NCBI RefSeq assembly: GCF_006539725.1
Contig: NZ_BJNO01000001.1
Location: 310,001-374,000 of the forward strand
Length of the DNA stretch: 64,000 bases
Origin: Klebsiella terrigena
GTDB taxonomy: Bacteria; Pseudomonadota; Gammaproteobacteria; Enterobacterales; Enterobacteriaceae
Direction of reading: 5' to 3'
In this document: in pieces, positions 8,649 through 16,904 of the stretch
How positions within the stretch are numbered: position 1 is the first letter of the stretch
Layout of the letters: every line of letters starts with the position of its first letter
The notes under the pieces: model-generated
The model's database searches: none
Told to the model about the DNA's origin: nothing
The model's input: the letters and a program-made list of their open reading frames with translations, nothing else
Position numbers and translations under genes: made by a program

Positions 8649-8671
8649 CAGTCGTTTGGCTGGCAGGGACA
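8649..8671 (-). promoter_or_regulatory. Candidate AraC-regulator site upstream of the nitrile operon
   Basis: The 14-bp sequence CAGTCGTTTGGCTG recurs here exactly as at 7051. AGGGACA also occurs as a direct repeat at 8644-8650 and 8665-8671, 21 bases apart, about two helical turns, as expected for AraC/XylS-type binding. It lies about 115 bases upstream of the channel gene start. Confidence 0.55.
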
Positions 8672-8726
8672 ACGGGCGGGGAGGCTGAAAAGGCTCATAG
8701 CGTGATGCGCCGTGGTAGCGCAGGTG

Positions 8727-8743
8727 TGCACGCCTGGAGTGCG
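8727..8743 (+). promoter_or_regulatory. NtrC-like palindrome
   Basis: TGCAC-N7-GTGCG, one base off the NtrC consensus TGCAC-N7-GTGCA with the correct 17-base length. It lies about 155 bases upstream of the expected start site of the sigma-54 promoter at 8865, a plausible enhancer distance. Confidence 0.5.
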
Positions 8744-8864
8744 GTAGCCGCTTTCTCGACGCCATCCGCGATAGGGGACGCCAGGGGCGTCGACGGATTT
8801 TTAGCCATATTTCCGCTGACTTAGCGCAGATGCGCGTGAGCGATGGAGTGGGGCATCTGTGTGC

Positions 8865-8880
8865 TGGCACGATAGTTGCT
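8865..8880 (+). promoter_or_regulatory. Sigma-54 promoter for the AraC-type regulator gene
   Basis: TGGCACGATAGTTGCT matches the -24/-12 consensus TGGCAC-N5-TTGCW completely, with GG-N10-GC spacing. It is 56 bases upstream of the regulator's ATG. It implies that nitrogen limitation (RpoN with NtrC or another enhancer protein) raises the nitrile regulator. Confidence 0.75.
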
Positions 8881-8936
8881 GCCAGTCAATCCGTGCCTGT
8901 TGTATATGCGGGAATCAAGGTGTGAGGTGAGCAACA

Positions 8937-9902
8937 ATGAATAGCATCATGCAGTCTGCCGGCAGCTCCCACTATTCGACCGTTGGCGTTGCCGAGTCGC
9001 GCCGCTTCGAGTATTGGAACGACGTTGTGTTGCGTCACTGCATTCCGGCCGCCAGTGTGCCCATGGCAGGGGTCGACTTTGATGCCCGGCTTGCGGTGCG
9101 CGGGGTGGGCATGGTGGATATCTGTTCGTTGTCCGCGCCGTTGCACCGCTGGGAACGCACCGCCCGTTATCTGAGACAGGGCCCGGACGACGATCTGTGG
9201 CTGGGCTATATGCAGGGAGGGTACGGCCAGCTTGAACAGGGGGGGCGCAAGGCGGCGCTGGCGGCGGATAGTCTGGTGCTATACGACGCCGCACAGACTT
9301 TCAGTTTCAGCCTCGGTGGGCGCGATAACCATCTGGTACGGGTGCCCCGGCATCTGCTGAGTGGTCGTTTGCCGAGGATTGAAAACCTCACCGCTATGGT
9401 ACTGGACGACAGCCGCCCCGGCGTGATCCCGCTGCGTGAAATGCTGCGCCAGGCGACAGCGATGCCCGACTGTCTGAACAACCCTGATATTTCTGGTCGT
9501 TTCTCCCAGACAATGCTGGATCTGCTGGTACTGAGTCTGGAATTGCAGGATCTGGATAATGTTAGTGCTGAGCGCGATCTCTACGCCCGGATGATGAATT
9601 ACATCCAGCGGCAACTTGTTGAGCCAGATTTGAACATTGAGAGCCTGGCACGGGCGCACCACGTTTCCGTTCGCACCGTCACGCGTGCTTTCGCCCGCCA
9701 CAAAAAAACGCCGATGGCCGTGATTTGGCAGGAGAGGCTGCGGGCGAGCCGAGAGGCCATCGAACGCGGACGCGTCAGCAGCGTGTCCCAGGCGGCACTG
9801 GATTTTGGCTTCTCCGATTTCTCTCATTTCAGCCACGCCTTCCGCAAAGCCTTCGGCGTCTCGCCTCGCTCCCTGCTGCCCAGAGAGCAGCAAAATTTGT
9901 GA
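8937..9902 (+). CDS. AraC/XylS-family regulator of the nitrile cluster
   Basis: The 321-residue protein has an N-terminal AraC-binding-like cupin domain (about 1-190) and a C-terminal AraC DNA-binding domain with two helix-turn-helix units (NIESLARAHHVSVRTVTRAF and VSQAALDFGFSDFSHFSHAF). It ends with the usual FGVSPR motif. It is divergent from the nitrile operon across a 402-base control region. FeaR, NphR and NitR, which respond to amines or nitriles, share this architecture, so it is likely the inducer-responsive activator. Confidence 0.88.
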   Translation: MNSIMQSAGSSHYSTVGVAESRRFEYWNDVVLRHCIPAASVPMAGVDFDARLAVRGVGMVDICSLSAPLHRWERTARYLRQGPDDDLWLGYMQGGYGQLEQGGRKAALAADSLVLYDAAQTFSFSLGGRDNHLVRVPRHLLSGRLPRIENLTAMVLDDSRPGVIPLREMLRQATAMPDCLNNPDISGRFSQTMLDLLVLSLELQDLDNVSAERDLYARMMNYIQRQLVEPDLNIESLARAHHVSVRTVTRAFARHKKTPMAVIWQERLRASREAIERGRVSSVSQAALDFGFSDFSHFSHAFRKAFGVSPRSLLPREQQNL

Positions 9903-10117
9903 TGGGTTATCACGTGGTACTGCTCCGCAGTCGGCGTGTCTGGAAAACGTAGCGGAGAAAGGCTAACGCACAGTCCGGAGCCATACCTTCTGAATAAGTT
10001 CGTCATGCTGTCTGGACTAAGCGAAAATCTAACGGCTGTCAGAGAAGAGTAAGTTAACGCGTTACCTGTGTTGGTTTTCCTTACTGGCAGAAGCCGGACT
10101 CTGTGCGATCAAGGAAA
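9903..10117. other. Intergenic region without recognisable gene
   Basis: I see no convincing coding frame or RNA gene between the AraC-type regulator and the recombinase remnant. Short frames exist on both strands but none has a recognisable motif. Confidence 0.4.
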
Positions 10118-10591
10118 CTAGTCTGATGCAATCATGCGCCGTATAGCACATATTGTCTGCGGTATGAGGAAGTGGAAAAACATCCGCGGAAGACGGACCT
10201 GGCGGTACTCTGTAAATACCCGTATGTGCTGCAGTCGCACAGCCAGATCGATGCAGTGGGCTGGAAAGAAAGGCAGCACAAACCTGAAATCAGGTCGCCG
10301 GGGAATATCCGCCGTATCACGACCATCGCCCGTAAACGGGACGGCTAGGGTTGCAGCTAACATGCGGGTGTAGACATCCATCGAGCGTGGATTCTTATGA
10401 CCGACCAGTACCTGAATGACTTTTTTAGGCTGCCGGTGATAGAGCATGCGCATGATGTAGCTGTGCCGAAACGTGTGCGGTGTCACTGGGATCGAAAAGT
10501 GGACCCCGTCGGCGTCGGCCCGGCTCACGGCTTGGTTCAGCCAGTTCGCCTTCTTCAGCCGTGTCAGCGAGTTCCAAATGTACCCCGATGG
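10118..10591 (-). pseudogene. Truncated ResD-like tyrosine recombinase
   Basis: The frame encodes a tyrosine recombinase C-terminal core: [17 protein letters not shown], the [13 protein letters not shown] box with the catalytic Tyr, and [11 protein letters not shown]. This resembles plasmid-type resolvase/integrase proteins such as ResD. Reading upstream, [18 protein letters not shown] still fits the family, but a stop (TGA) at 10592-10594 and lack of the N-terminal core show that the 5' part is gone. The tail after TADIPRR does not look like recombinase, so the 3' end may also be rearranged. It suggests past insertion of a mobile element at this island edge. Confidence 0.65.
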
Positions 10592-10667
10592 TCATAGGGA
10601 CTATGATGGTTGTATGGGTATCATATGCACTTTTCGTCAGGTTAAACACTGAGCAGCAGGTATCATT

Positions 10668-11741
10668 ATGGCCATTGATCCGGAACTCATCTACCTCGAT
10701 ATCCTGGAAACTATTCTGATGGCCACGATGGATTCGCAATTGTGGAAACCCGCACTGCAGAAACTGACGTTACTGACAGGTCATCAGTACGCGGCATTAT
10801 TATTTTATGATAAAGGTAATGCGCATCTGATGACAGATTCATTTCTATTTGATGAAAAGGTCTTTACGGCCTACCGTGATGTGTTTTTGGCAATTGACCC
10901 CGCTGAAAAAATACTGACTGGGTTACCTATCGGACAGATGTACCGAGACCGGGAGTTCTTGGGGGATAAATTTATTGCCAACAGTATTTATTACAATGAG
11001 TTTCATCATCCGAATGACCTGAATTATCTGACCAGTGTCAAACTCTGTACCGTCAACGGGTATTCCACCTATTTATCGCTGATGACGGCCAATGACGCTA
11101 TCTATCCGCAGTCTATCCAGTTTGCCGTGTTCCGGCGCCTCATTCCGGCACTAATAACTGCCAGCCAACTTCATGCCAGATTTGAACAGCTTCGAGACAC
11201 AATTAAATATCAGAATGCCGTCATGGACAATGGTATTTACCCGGTCTGGCTTGTCGATCAGGCTGGGAAAATTCTTTACGCCAGTGCTCATGCGGAAAGC
11301 TACCTACGTGAAAACGCCCGGTTGATCTGGTCCGCCGGCACTGACACCCTCAGTCTGGATACCGACAGTAAAAAACTTAAACAGGCCATCGGAAAAGCCA
11401 CCCAGACAGATACCGCTCCCAGGGCAGGGTTGTGCTACACCTTCGGGCGTAATGCGAAACCGATCTTGGTCCTTCCGGCTACGCGCCTCCCCGGAGTAGC
11501 CAGTATTATCATCCCAGAACCTTTCGTCGCTCGGAGCACATTAATGGAGCTGTTTAATGTCAAACCTGCCGAGAATACGGTCGCAGAATTGCTGCTCAGG
11601 GGAATGACCCCGGATGAGTGTGCTTTGCATCTGGGTGTCTCCATCACCACCATCAGAACCCATCTCAGCGCTCTGTACCGGAAAACGCATACCCGCAATC
11701 AGTCTGAGTTGCTGCTCATCATTCGGGCTATCTATGGCTGA
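10668..11741 (+). CDS. LuxR-type helix-turn-helix regulator
   Basis: The 357-residue protein ends in a LuxR-type DNA-binding domain (VAELLLRGMTPDECALHLGVSI followed by TTIRTHLSALYRKTHTRNQ). The first 290 residues contain no sensor domain I can name; the stretch around NGIYPVWLVDQAGKILYAS is PAS-like. The ribosome-binding site is weak (GCAGG). It opens the accessory island and precedes a peptidoglycan-hydrolase-like gene on the same strand. What it controls is unknown; a 16-bp palindrome lies just after its stop. Confidence 0.8.
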   Translation: MAIDPELIYLDILETILMATMDSQLWKPALQKLTLLTGHQYAALLFYDKGNAHLMTDSFLFDEKVFTAYRDVFLAIDPAEKILTGLPIGQMYRDREFLGDKFIANSIYYNEFHHPNDLNYLTSVKLCTVNGYSTYLSLMTANDAIYPQSIQFAVFRRLIPALITASQLHARFEQLRDTIKYQNAVMDNGIYPVWLVDQAGKILYASAHAESYLRENARLIWSAGTDTLSLDTDSKKLKQAIGKATQTDTAPRAGLCYTFGRNAKPILVLPATRLPGVASIIIPEPFVARSTLMELFNVKPAENTVAELLLRGMTPDECALHLGVSITTIRTHLSALYRKTHTRNQSELLLIIRAIYG

Positions 11742-11755
11742 TTTATTTCACTCAG

Positions 11756-11771
11756 TCATTCATATGAATGA
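11756..11771. promoter_or_regulatory. Perfect 16-bp palindrome after the LuxR-type gene
   Basis: TCATTCATATGAATGA is self-complementary, and TCA/TGA outside a one-base mismatch on each side extends the symmetry. It lies 15 bases after the regulator stop and 270 bases before the next gene. It might be an operator for the LuxR-type protein; no T-run makes a terminator less likely. Confidence 0.4.
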
Positions 11772-12041
11772 GTGAACATTCAATTGCCACCATTATACTT
11801 ATAAATATTAGGGTGAACTAGTTTTATTTACCCCTAACTTATTAAGTCGGGATGTTTTTGTTTTTATGCTGGTATTGAGCAATCGTCATTATGTTATGCA
11901 CGCGAAAGCTGATTGTGGTGAAGTATGAGGTGTATGTAACGTAATAATCTACAAGCGAGTCAATAAGTAAATTTATGCTGCGACGATATTAACTATTGCA
12001 TGGTTAGTGAAGTCAGTCTCATTCCTAAAAAGGAGTCCTCA

Positions 12042-12824
12042 ATGAAAGAAAACCAATATTCAAATATTATAAAGCGCGAAATTGATTTCCCTGGCCCCCT
12101 TGGGATTGGGAGTAAGGGGGAAGGCGTTAAGCGCGTGCAAGAGTGGCTCTACCACCATAATGTTGGGACTAAAATCGACGGTGACTATGGCCCAGCGACG
12201 GCCTGTTGCGTTAAGCATTTTCAGATGAGCAACGAACTACCTCAGAGTGGAACAGTAGATCAGTCAACATGGGATAGACTTGTAACCCCCCTCATTTCAG
12301 CCCTCGCAGACAGTCAGGGAACGACATTAGCAGAGCGCATTCATAGTGTCGCTAAGCAGCATCTTGCCAATCACCCCAGGGAGTATGGTGGCGACAATAG
12401 GGGACCGTGGGTTCGTGTGTATACCGGGGGATATGATGGTCCTGAATGGTTCTGGTGTGCAGGTTTTGTCAGTTTTATCATTGAACAGGCTGGCATAGAG
12501 TTGGGGCTATCATTGCCCATTGCAGGATCACTATCGTGTAATATCCTTGCGTCCCAGGCCCAATTGAGTGGTCACCTGGTTAGAGAAGCTGACCTGCTAT
12601 CTGACAAGAGTGCCTGGACGTCCCTCGGTCAAACATACATTTTCTTAGTCAGACGTGCTGCGGGTGACTACAGCCATACTGGTATAGGTTTTGGCGGTAC
12701 ATATGACGTTTTCCAGACTATCGAAGGTAATACAAATGACGATGGTAGCAAGAACGGTTATGAAGTTGCCGGCAGAACGCGCTCCGCTTATAACAAGGAT
12801 TTTATTAGGATAATCGGTGAATAG
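12042..12824 (+). CDS. Peptidoglycan-binding protein with CHAP/NlpC-like hydrolase domain
   Basis: The start at 12042 is chosen because AGGAG lies seven bases upstream; an earlier in-frame ATG at 12000 has none. The 260-residue protein has an N-terminal peptidoglycan-binding type 1 domain (about 15-80: GSKGEGVKRVQEWLYHH, KIDGDYGPATACCVKHFQ). A C-terminal cysteine-amidase-like domain follows, with Cys in WFWCAGFVSFIIEQAG and His in GDYSHTGIGFGG. There is no signal peptide, so if it acts on cell wall it needs a special route (lysis, type VI secretion or similar). Moderate GC and the island setting suggest transfer. Confidence 0.8.
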   Translation: MKENQYSNIIKREIDFPGPLGIGSKGEGVKRVQEWLYHHNVGTKIDGDYGPATACCVKHFQMSNELPQSGTVDQSTWDRLVTPLISALADSQGTTLAERIHSVAKQHLANHPREYGGDNRGPWVRVYTGGYDGPEWFWCAGFVSFIIEQAGIELGLSLPIAGSLSCNILASQAQLSGHLVREADLLSDKSAWTSLGQTYIFLVRRAAGDYSHTGIGFGGTYDVFQTIEGNTNDDGSKNGYEVAGRTRSAYNKDFIRIIGE

Positions 12825-12949
12825 TCTCTGACTAACTCATTTTTTATCCATTACATGCGTGCATAATAGTTACTTACCGTTTTAGTCGTTATATTATCGA
12901 AGTCTTAATCGTAAGATAATTTATGCAATCCATTTAATAGGAGTAAACC

Positions 12950-13732
12950 ATGGCAGACAACATACAGGTCACTGAGAATTCTTTTTCCGATTCAGAAGCC
13001 AGGACTAGAACAGAAATTGGGAAGCATGTTCTTTATATCTCTTTGATTATTGTGTCTCTCCTCGGCCTTTGCGCAATTGCTTCTGTGTTTTACACCGAAG
13101 AAAATGCGAAAAAATTTAGTGATATCAAAGATGTTCTCACTATTATCCTGCCACTTATTGGTACTTGGGTTGGGACCGTTCTGGCGTTCTATTTCTCTCG
13201 GGAGAATTATGCTGCAGCCGCACAGCAGGCGACTAATTTATTACGTCAACTAACCCCAGAGCAGCGACTTGAAAGCATACCGGTCACTGATGCTATGTTA
13301 GATATGTCTGCTGATACAACTTTAAAATTATTTCCGCCCAGCAATGATCCTGGCTTAGTAAATATAAAAAAAGACATTGTTGATTTTTTGGAAAACCATC
13401 AGCGAAATCGACTTCCGGTTGTTGATAGTACAGGAAAAATAATCTACATCATTCATTTGAGTTTGGTTTATAAATTTCTATCTAAACAATTTATTGATCA
13501 AACACAAAAAAATAGTTTAACATTAAATGACCTACTTCAGGATGCGAGTCTCACGAAAATATTCAAGGCATTTGCTATTGTTGGGAAAAATGCACGCTTG
13601 AGCGCCGTTAAACAATTGATTGACGGAAATCCTGATTGTTCCGATGCCTTTGTCACCGAAGATGGAACAGGAGGCTCAAAAGCAGTTGGCTGGATAACGA
13701 ATGTCATTGTTCAAGAAAAATCTGTGGCATAA
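12950..13732 (+). CDS. Membrane protein with two TM segments and a C-terminal CBS-like pair
   Basis: The 260-residue protein has membrane segments at about 27-49 (LYISLIIVSLLGLCAIASVF) and 63-84 (TIILPLIGTWVGTVLAFYF). A cytosolic region follows with features of two CBS repeats (NRLPVVDSTGKIIYIIHLS and SDAFVTEDGTGGSKAVGWIT). CBS pairs usually bind adenine nucleotides. TAGGAG precedes the start. Its base composition is AT-rich compared with the nitrile cluster. Function is unknown. Confidence 0.7.
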   Translation: MADNIQVTENSFSDSEARTRTEIGKHVLYISLIIVSLLGLCAIASVFYTEENAKKFSDIKDVLTIILPLIGTWVGTVLAFYFSRENYAAAAQQATNLLRQLTPEQRLESIPVTDAMLDMSADTTLKLFPPSNDPGLVNIKKDIVDFLENHQRNRLPVVDSTGKIIYIIHLSLVYKFLSKQFIDQTQKNSLTLNDLLQDASLTKIFKAFAIVGKNARLSAVKQLIDGNPDCSDAFVTEDGTGGSKAVGWITNVIVQEKSVA

Positions 13733-13773
13733 TATCAGTCTCATATTGTTCTACAAAGAGATAGGAGGCTCAT

Positions 13774-13795
13774 CCGTATAGCATTTGCTATACGG
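13774..13795. promoter_or_regulatory. TacA-type operator palindrome at the orphan antitoxin gene
   Basis: A 22-bp nearly perfect palindrome (core GTATAGCATTTGCTATAC) lies 50 bases upstream of the orphan antitoxin gene, with a weaker copy at 13814-13831. The same core occurs upstream of the intact pair at 50232-50249, which supports an autoregulatory operator. Confidence 0.7.
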
Positions 13796-13844
13796 CATTG
13801 TCGTGTCATAATCGTAAAGAGATTGCTATATATGAGGTCATCTT

Positions 13845-14186
13845 ATGAAATCCGATGATCAGCTCAACCTTAGAGCAAAAGAATCCCAGCGAGCACTTAT
13901 AGATACGCCTGCGGAAATCCTTCACAAATCGCGCACAGACTTTATTTTAGAAATGGCCTGCCAGGCGGTAGAGAATGTGACTCTTGATCGCCGTGTTTTC
14001 AATTTCAATGATCAGCAATATGCTGAATTTATTGATATGCTTGACGCACCTGTCGCAGATGAACCAGCCATTGAAAGGCTGCTGAAAAGGAAACTGGTCA
14101 TATCCTGGCTGTTTTTTCCTCCCAGCAAACAAAGACTCGCTTTCCGAATAAATATGGCGAATTGCGTCCGCAATAAACCCTCTTAA
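13845..14186 (+). pseudogene. Orphan TacA-like (DUF1778) antitoxin with altered C-terminus
   Basis: The first 85 residues or so (QLNLRAKESQRALIDTPAEI ...) are nearly identical to the intact antitoxin at 49916-50182. After IERLLKRK the sequence departs and runs on for 25 unrelated residues, whereas the intact protein stops at ARKPQWDM. The C-terminal toxin-neutralising part is therefore lost and no toxin gene follows. The DNA-binding N-terminal part and the operator remain, so it might still bind the intact locus promoter. It could also simply be decaying. Confidence 0.7.
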
Positions 14187-14254
14187 TCATCCCACAACAT
14201 GATGGCCACCACGTGACCATCATGTCGCTTCACTTCTTTTTCGGAGATTCAAAG

Positions 14255-14326
14255 ATGACCTTAAATGTGAAAGGATATGCCGCTTTTGCCGCGCAAGAGG
14301 AAGCAGGGACTGGAGCAGTGCTGTGA
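14255..14326 (+). pseudogene. Possible 5' remnant of a zinc-type alcohol dehydrogenase-like gene
   Basis: A 23-codon frame with a CGGAG site begins MTLNVKGYAAFAAQEEAG. This resembles the beginning of some NADP-dependent alcohol dehydrogenases, but it stops at once. The rest of the 14187-14528 interval shows no gene. The assignment is weak. Confidence 0.25.
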
Positions 14327-14528
14327 AGAGGGCAATACCTTAACCTATAACCATACTGACAGGCATGACCATATGCCAACGTATGGCGGTTATTCGGACA
14401 AGATATAGATTCTGATTTTCTTTTAGTGACAATGCCTTGCCTGGGTGATGGCTTTTATAATTATTAATTCGGCTTTCTGACAGTAGCGTGAGACCATAAA
14501 CGTTTGTATCAACAGATAGGGAGAATAT

Positions 14529-15386
14529 ATGCCTGTTGCTTATAGTGCAGATAATCACTCACTTTATCATCCTGAACAAGATATAACATTATTGTGTGAT
14601 TCTGACTGGCCAGATGAAATCGCGCTGGCAGCAGAATTATCACGGCTGGCATATCTAAGGGCAGAAAAAAAAGATTCTGGAGAAAAAGAGAAGTTGACGG
14701 GCATATTAAAAGCGGCGGGGTTTGGCGCGCCCGAACTGTTGAACGATGTTGCTGGTGATGCTTACGGGTTTGCCGCCTGTCATGCCAGTGGCCTTTGCGT
14801 GCTTGCCTTTCGGGGAACGCAGATTGATCACTACCAGGATTTTCTGACCAATATTCAGACATTACCTGAATATTGCCGCTATGGACGAGTACATACCGGA
14901 TTTCAGAAAAGCGCCCAAGCCCTACAGCCTCTGACGGAAAACTGGCTCAAGATAATGACAGCAAAGCGAACCCATTTGCTGATTTGTGGCCACAGCCTGG
15001 GTGGGGCAATAGCTACTTTGCTGGCGATGGCGTTACGGCCGGACACGTTAATAACTTTAGGTTGCCCCAGGGTGGGAGACGATGCATTTGTCAGTTCCCT
15101 GCTGGGCCAGCCTCAATTGCAGGTAATCCGGGTGGTCAACTGCTGCGATGTGGTGCCGACCGTCCCCCCGATATTCCTGGGCTATGAGCATGCTGGAAAT
15201 GCGCTCTACCTTGATTGCAAAGGAAAGCTTCTGCATAACCCAACCGCTAGCGCATTGAAAAACGATCGTGCGGCAGGGCGTAAAATCTATGCTCCGCTCT
15301 ATGAAGCCGACCGCATGAATCATGTTCCGGTGCGTTGGCTCGCCGATCACGCCCCTCACAATTACATCCGGGCCTTCTGGCCATAA
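14529..15386 (+). CDS. Class 3 lipase-family protein
   Basis: The 285-residue alpha/beta hydrolase has the nucleophile elbow LLICGHSLGGAIATLLA and a lipase_3-type lead-in (LCVLAFRGTQIDHYQDFLTN). A likely Asp is in NCCDVVPTVPP and a likely His in LADHAPHNYIRAFW. No signal peptide is visible. GGGAG precedes the start. It is the first of three tightly spaced genes (11 and 16 base gaps) with a PhoD-like enzyme and an unknown protein. The substrate is probably a lipid ester or phospholipid, but that is inferred from the family only. Confidence 0.82.
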   Translation: MPVAYSADNHSLYHPEQDITLLCDSDWPDEIALAAELSRLAYLRAEKKDSGEKEKLTGILKAAGFGAPELLNDVAGDAYGFAACHASGLCVLAFRGTQIDHYQDFLTNIQTLPEYCRYGRVHTGFQKSAQALQPLTENWLKIMTAKRTHLLICGHSLGGAIATLLAMALRPDTLITLGCPRVGDDAFVSSLLGQPQLQVIRVVNCCDVVPTVPPIFLGYEHAGNALYLDCKGKLLHNPTASALKNDRAAGRKIYAPLYEADRMNHVPVRWLADHAPHNYIRAFWP

Positions 15387-15397
15387 CGAGGTGTGGA

Positions 15398-16888
15398 ATG
15401 CCATATCTGATGGTTCGACCGTTGTTAGGTAATGTTGGTGTCATCCAACTGTGGGTGGGTGTTTTTGGGTATAAGACAGCCCCGATATTGAACTTTACGT
15501 TGAATGAAAAAGCGGTTAGCCCGGAAATAAGTAGTCAGCCTCTGGCTCCGATTCGTGATGATGACTGTCTGAACAAGCAGCCGCTAAGTTATCAGGGGAT
15601 TTATGAGTTCAGTGTCCAGGGAAATGACATTGAGCACCGCTTTAATGTGAGCATCCCGCAAGATGGCACATCGCGATTTCTGGCTGTGAAGTCGCTCCCT
15701 GCGAAAGTGCCCTTTTTGGGTAACAGCTTCAAAATTATGCTGATGTCATGTTACTGCGCGGGTACCGATGCAGTGGGAGTGGGTGATTTTGTGCAACAGA
15801 TACCGGTGCGTCCGGATATGACGCTTTTTGCGGGTGATCAGGTTTATCTGGATCAGCCGCCTTTCTTTCACATGCCTGACTCTGCTGAGAAACTCCGAAA
15901 AAACATTGCCGCCAAGTACCGTCGAAACTGGTTGTCAGATTTCACCGGGCAAAGGGGGTTACAGAAAGCGTTAACCAAAGCGCCGACATTATGTCTGCCT
16001 GATGATCACGAATTCTGGAATAACTATCCTTGGGAACAAGTCTGGAAAGAGGGGACGGGACCGGAGCCTGGTGCAAATGGGATTAATCATTGGGAAGTTG
16101 CCGCAAGAGAGCTTTTACAGGATTTTCAACTGGGAGGCACTCCTGCTTCCCAACAACCCTGGACGCTTTTGGAAATTGAGCCACTCAGTATGTTGTTCCT
16201 GGACACGCGAAGCTATCGACAGAAAAACTTTACCAGCCCGGCTGGACTTATGCCTGACAGCGCGTGGAAGGCCGTCGAGAAATGGCGGGATAATCTGTTG
16301 GATCACCAAATTAACGGTAAGCCGCTTATCGGTGTACTTGCCACAGGGCAGGCCTTGTTTTGCGAACCAACGGGGTTGTTATTAAACAAAATGGGAGATG
16401 CTGAGCTCGCGAACTATACAACACAGTTTGCGAAACTTATGGAATCAATTGATAAACTTGGTGAGAGTGGTGTGCAGGTGATCTTCCTGACGGGAGATGT
16501 GCACTGGAACAGAGTGGCTCAAGCTAACCATACCCGGACGAAAAGGACCACTCTGACAGAGGTCATCTGCTCGCCGACCAGTTTGTGCCTGACGCCAGGA
16601 GTTGACCAGGCGAATATTGCCAAACACACAGTAGGGGGATTATTCGGTAAAAATTCTGACTGGAAAAGACATTCCGATCCCGATACCCCTCCGAAATATG
16701 TTGGTGAAAAAAATCAGTTCAGCCCGTTTGAAAAGTTCTACGGAATGAGAGGCAATCACGTCGCAATTATCGAATTTACTCGTTCAGGTTCAGGGGTAAA
16801 TATGACGGTGAATTATTATCCCATTACTTACCCAGCTTCTCCTGCCGTTTCTACGAGAACGTATCCGATTATCAACGTTAATACTTAG
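15398..16888 (+). CDS. PhoD-like metallophosphatase
   Basis: The 496-residue protein carries PhoD-type metal motifs: MSCYCAGTDAVGVGDFV, TLFAGDQVYLDQ, LCLPDDHEFWNNYPW and VIFLTGDVHWNRVA. These supply the Asp, Asn and His ligands of the binuclear site. PhoD proteins hydrolyse phosphodiesters or monoesters. Unlike classical PhoD there is no Tat or Sec signal, so a cytoplasmic location or an unusual export route is implied. The start at 15398 has a GAGG site; upstream in-frame codons overlap the lipase gene. Confidence 0.82.
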   Translation: MPYLMVRPLLGNVGVIQLWVGVFGYKTAPILNFTLNEKAVSPEISSQPLAPIRDDDCLNKQPLSYQGIYEFSVQGNDIEHRFNVSIPQDGTSRFLAVKSLPAKVPFLGNSFKIMLMSCYCAGTDAVGVGDFVQQIPVRPDMTLFAGDQVYLDQPPFFHMPDSAEKLRKNIAAKYRRNWLSDFTGQRGLQKALTKAPTLCLPDDHEFWNNYPWEQVWKEGTGPEPGANGINHWEVAARELLQDFQLGGTPASQQPWTLLEIEPLSMLFLDTRSYRQKNFTSPAGLMPDSAWKAVEKWRDNLLDHQINGKPLIGVLATGQALFCEPTGLLLNKMGDAELANYTTQFAKLMESIDKLGESGVQVIFLTGDVHWNRVAQANHTRTKRTTLTEVICSPTSLCLTPGVDQANIAKHTVGGLFGKNSDWKRHSDPDTPPKYVGEKNQFSPFEKFYGMRGNHVAIIEFTRSGSGVNMTVNYYPITYPASPAVSTRTYPIINVNT

Positions 16889-16904
16889 CTTCTGGAGAAT
16901 AATA

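Noticed and set aside
2717-9902. Aldoxime dehydratase gene expected in some nitrile clusters
   Set aside because: Looked for among the cluster genes and not found. The only haem-type protein is the truncated globin, which lacks any likeness to that enzyme.
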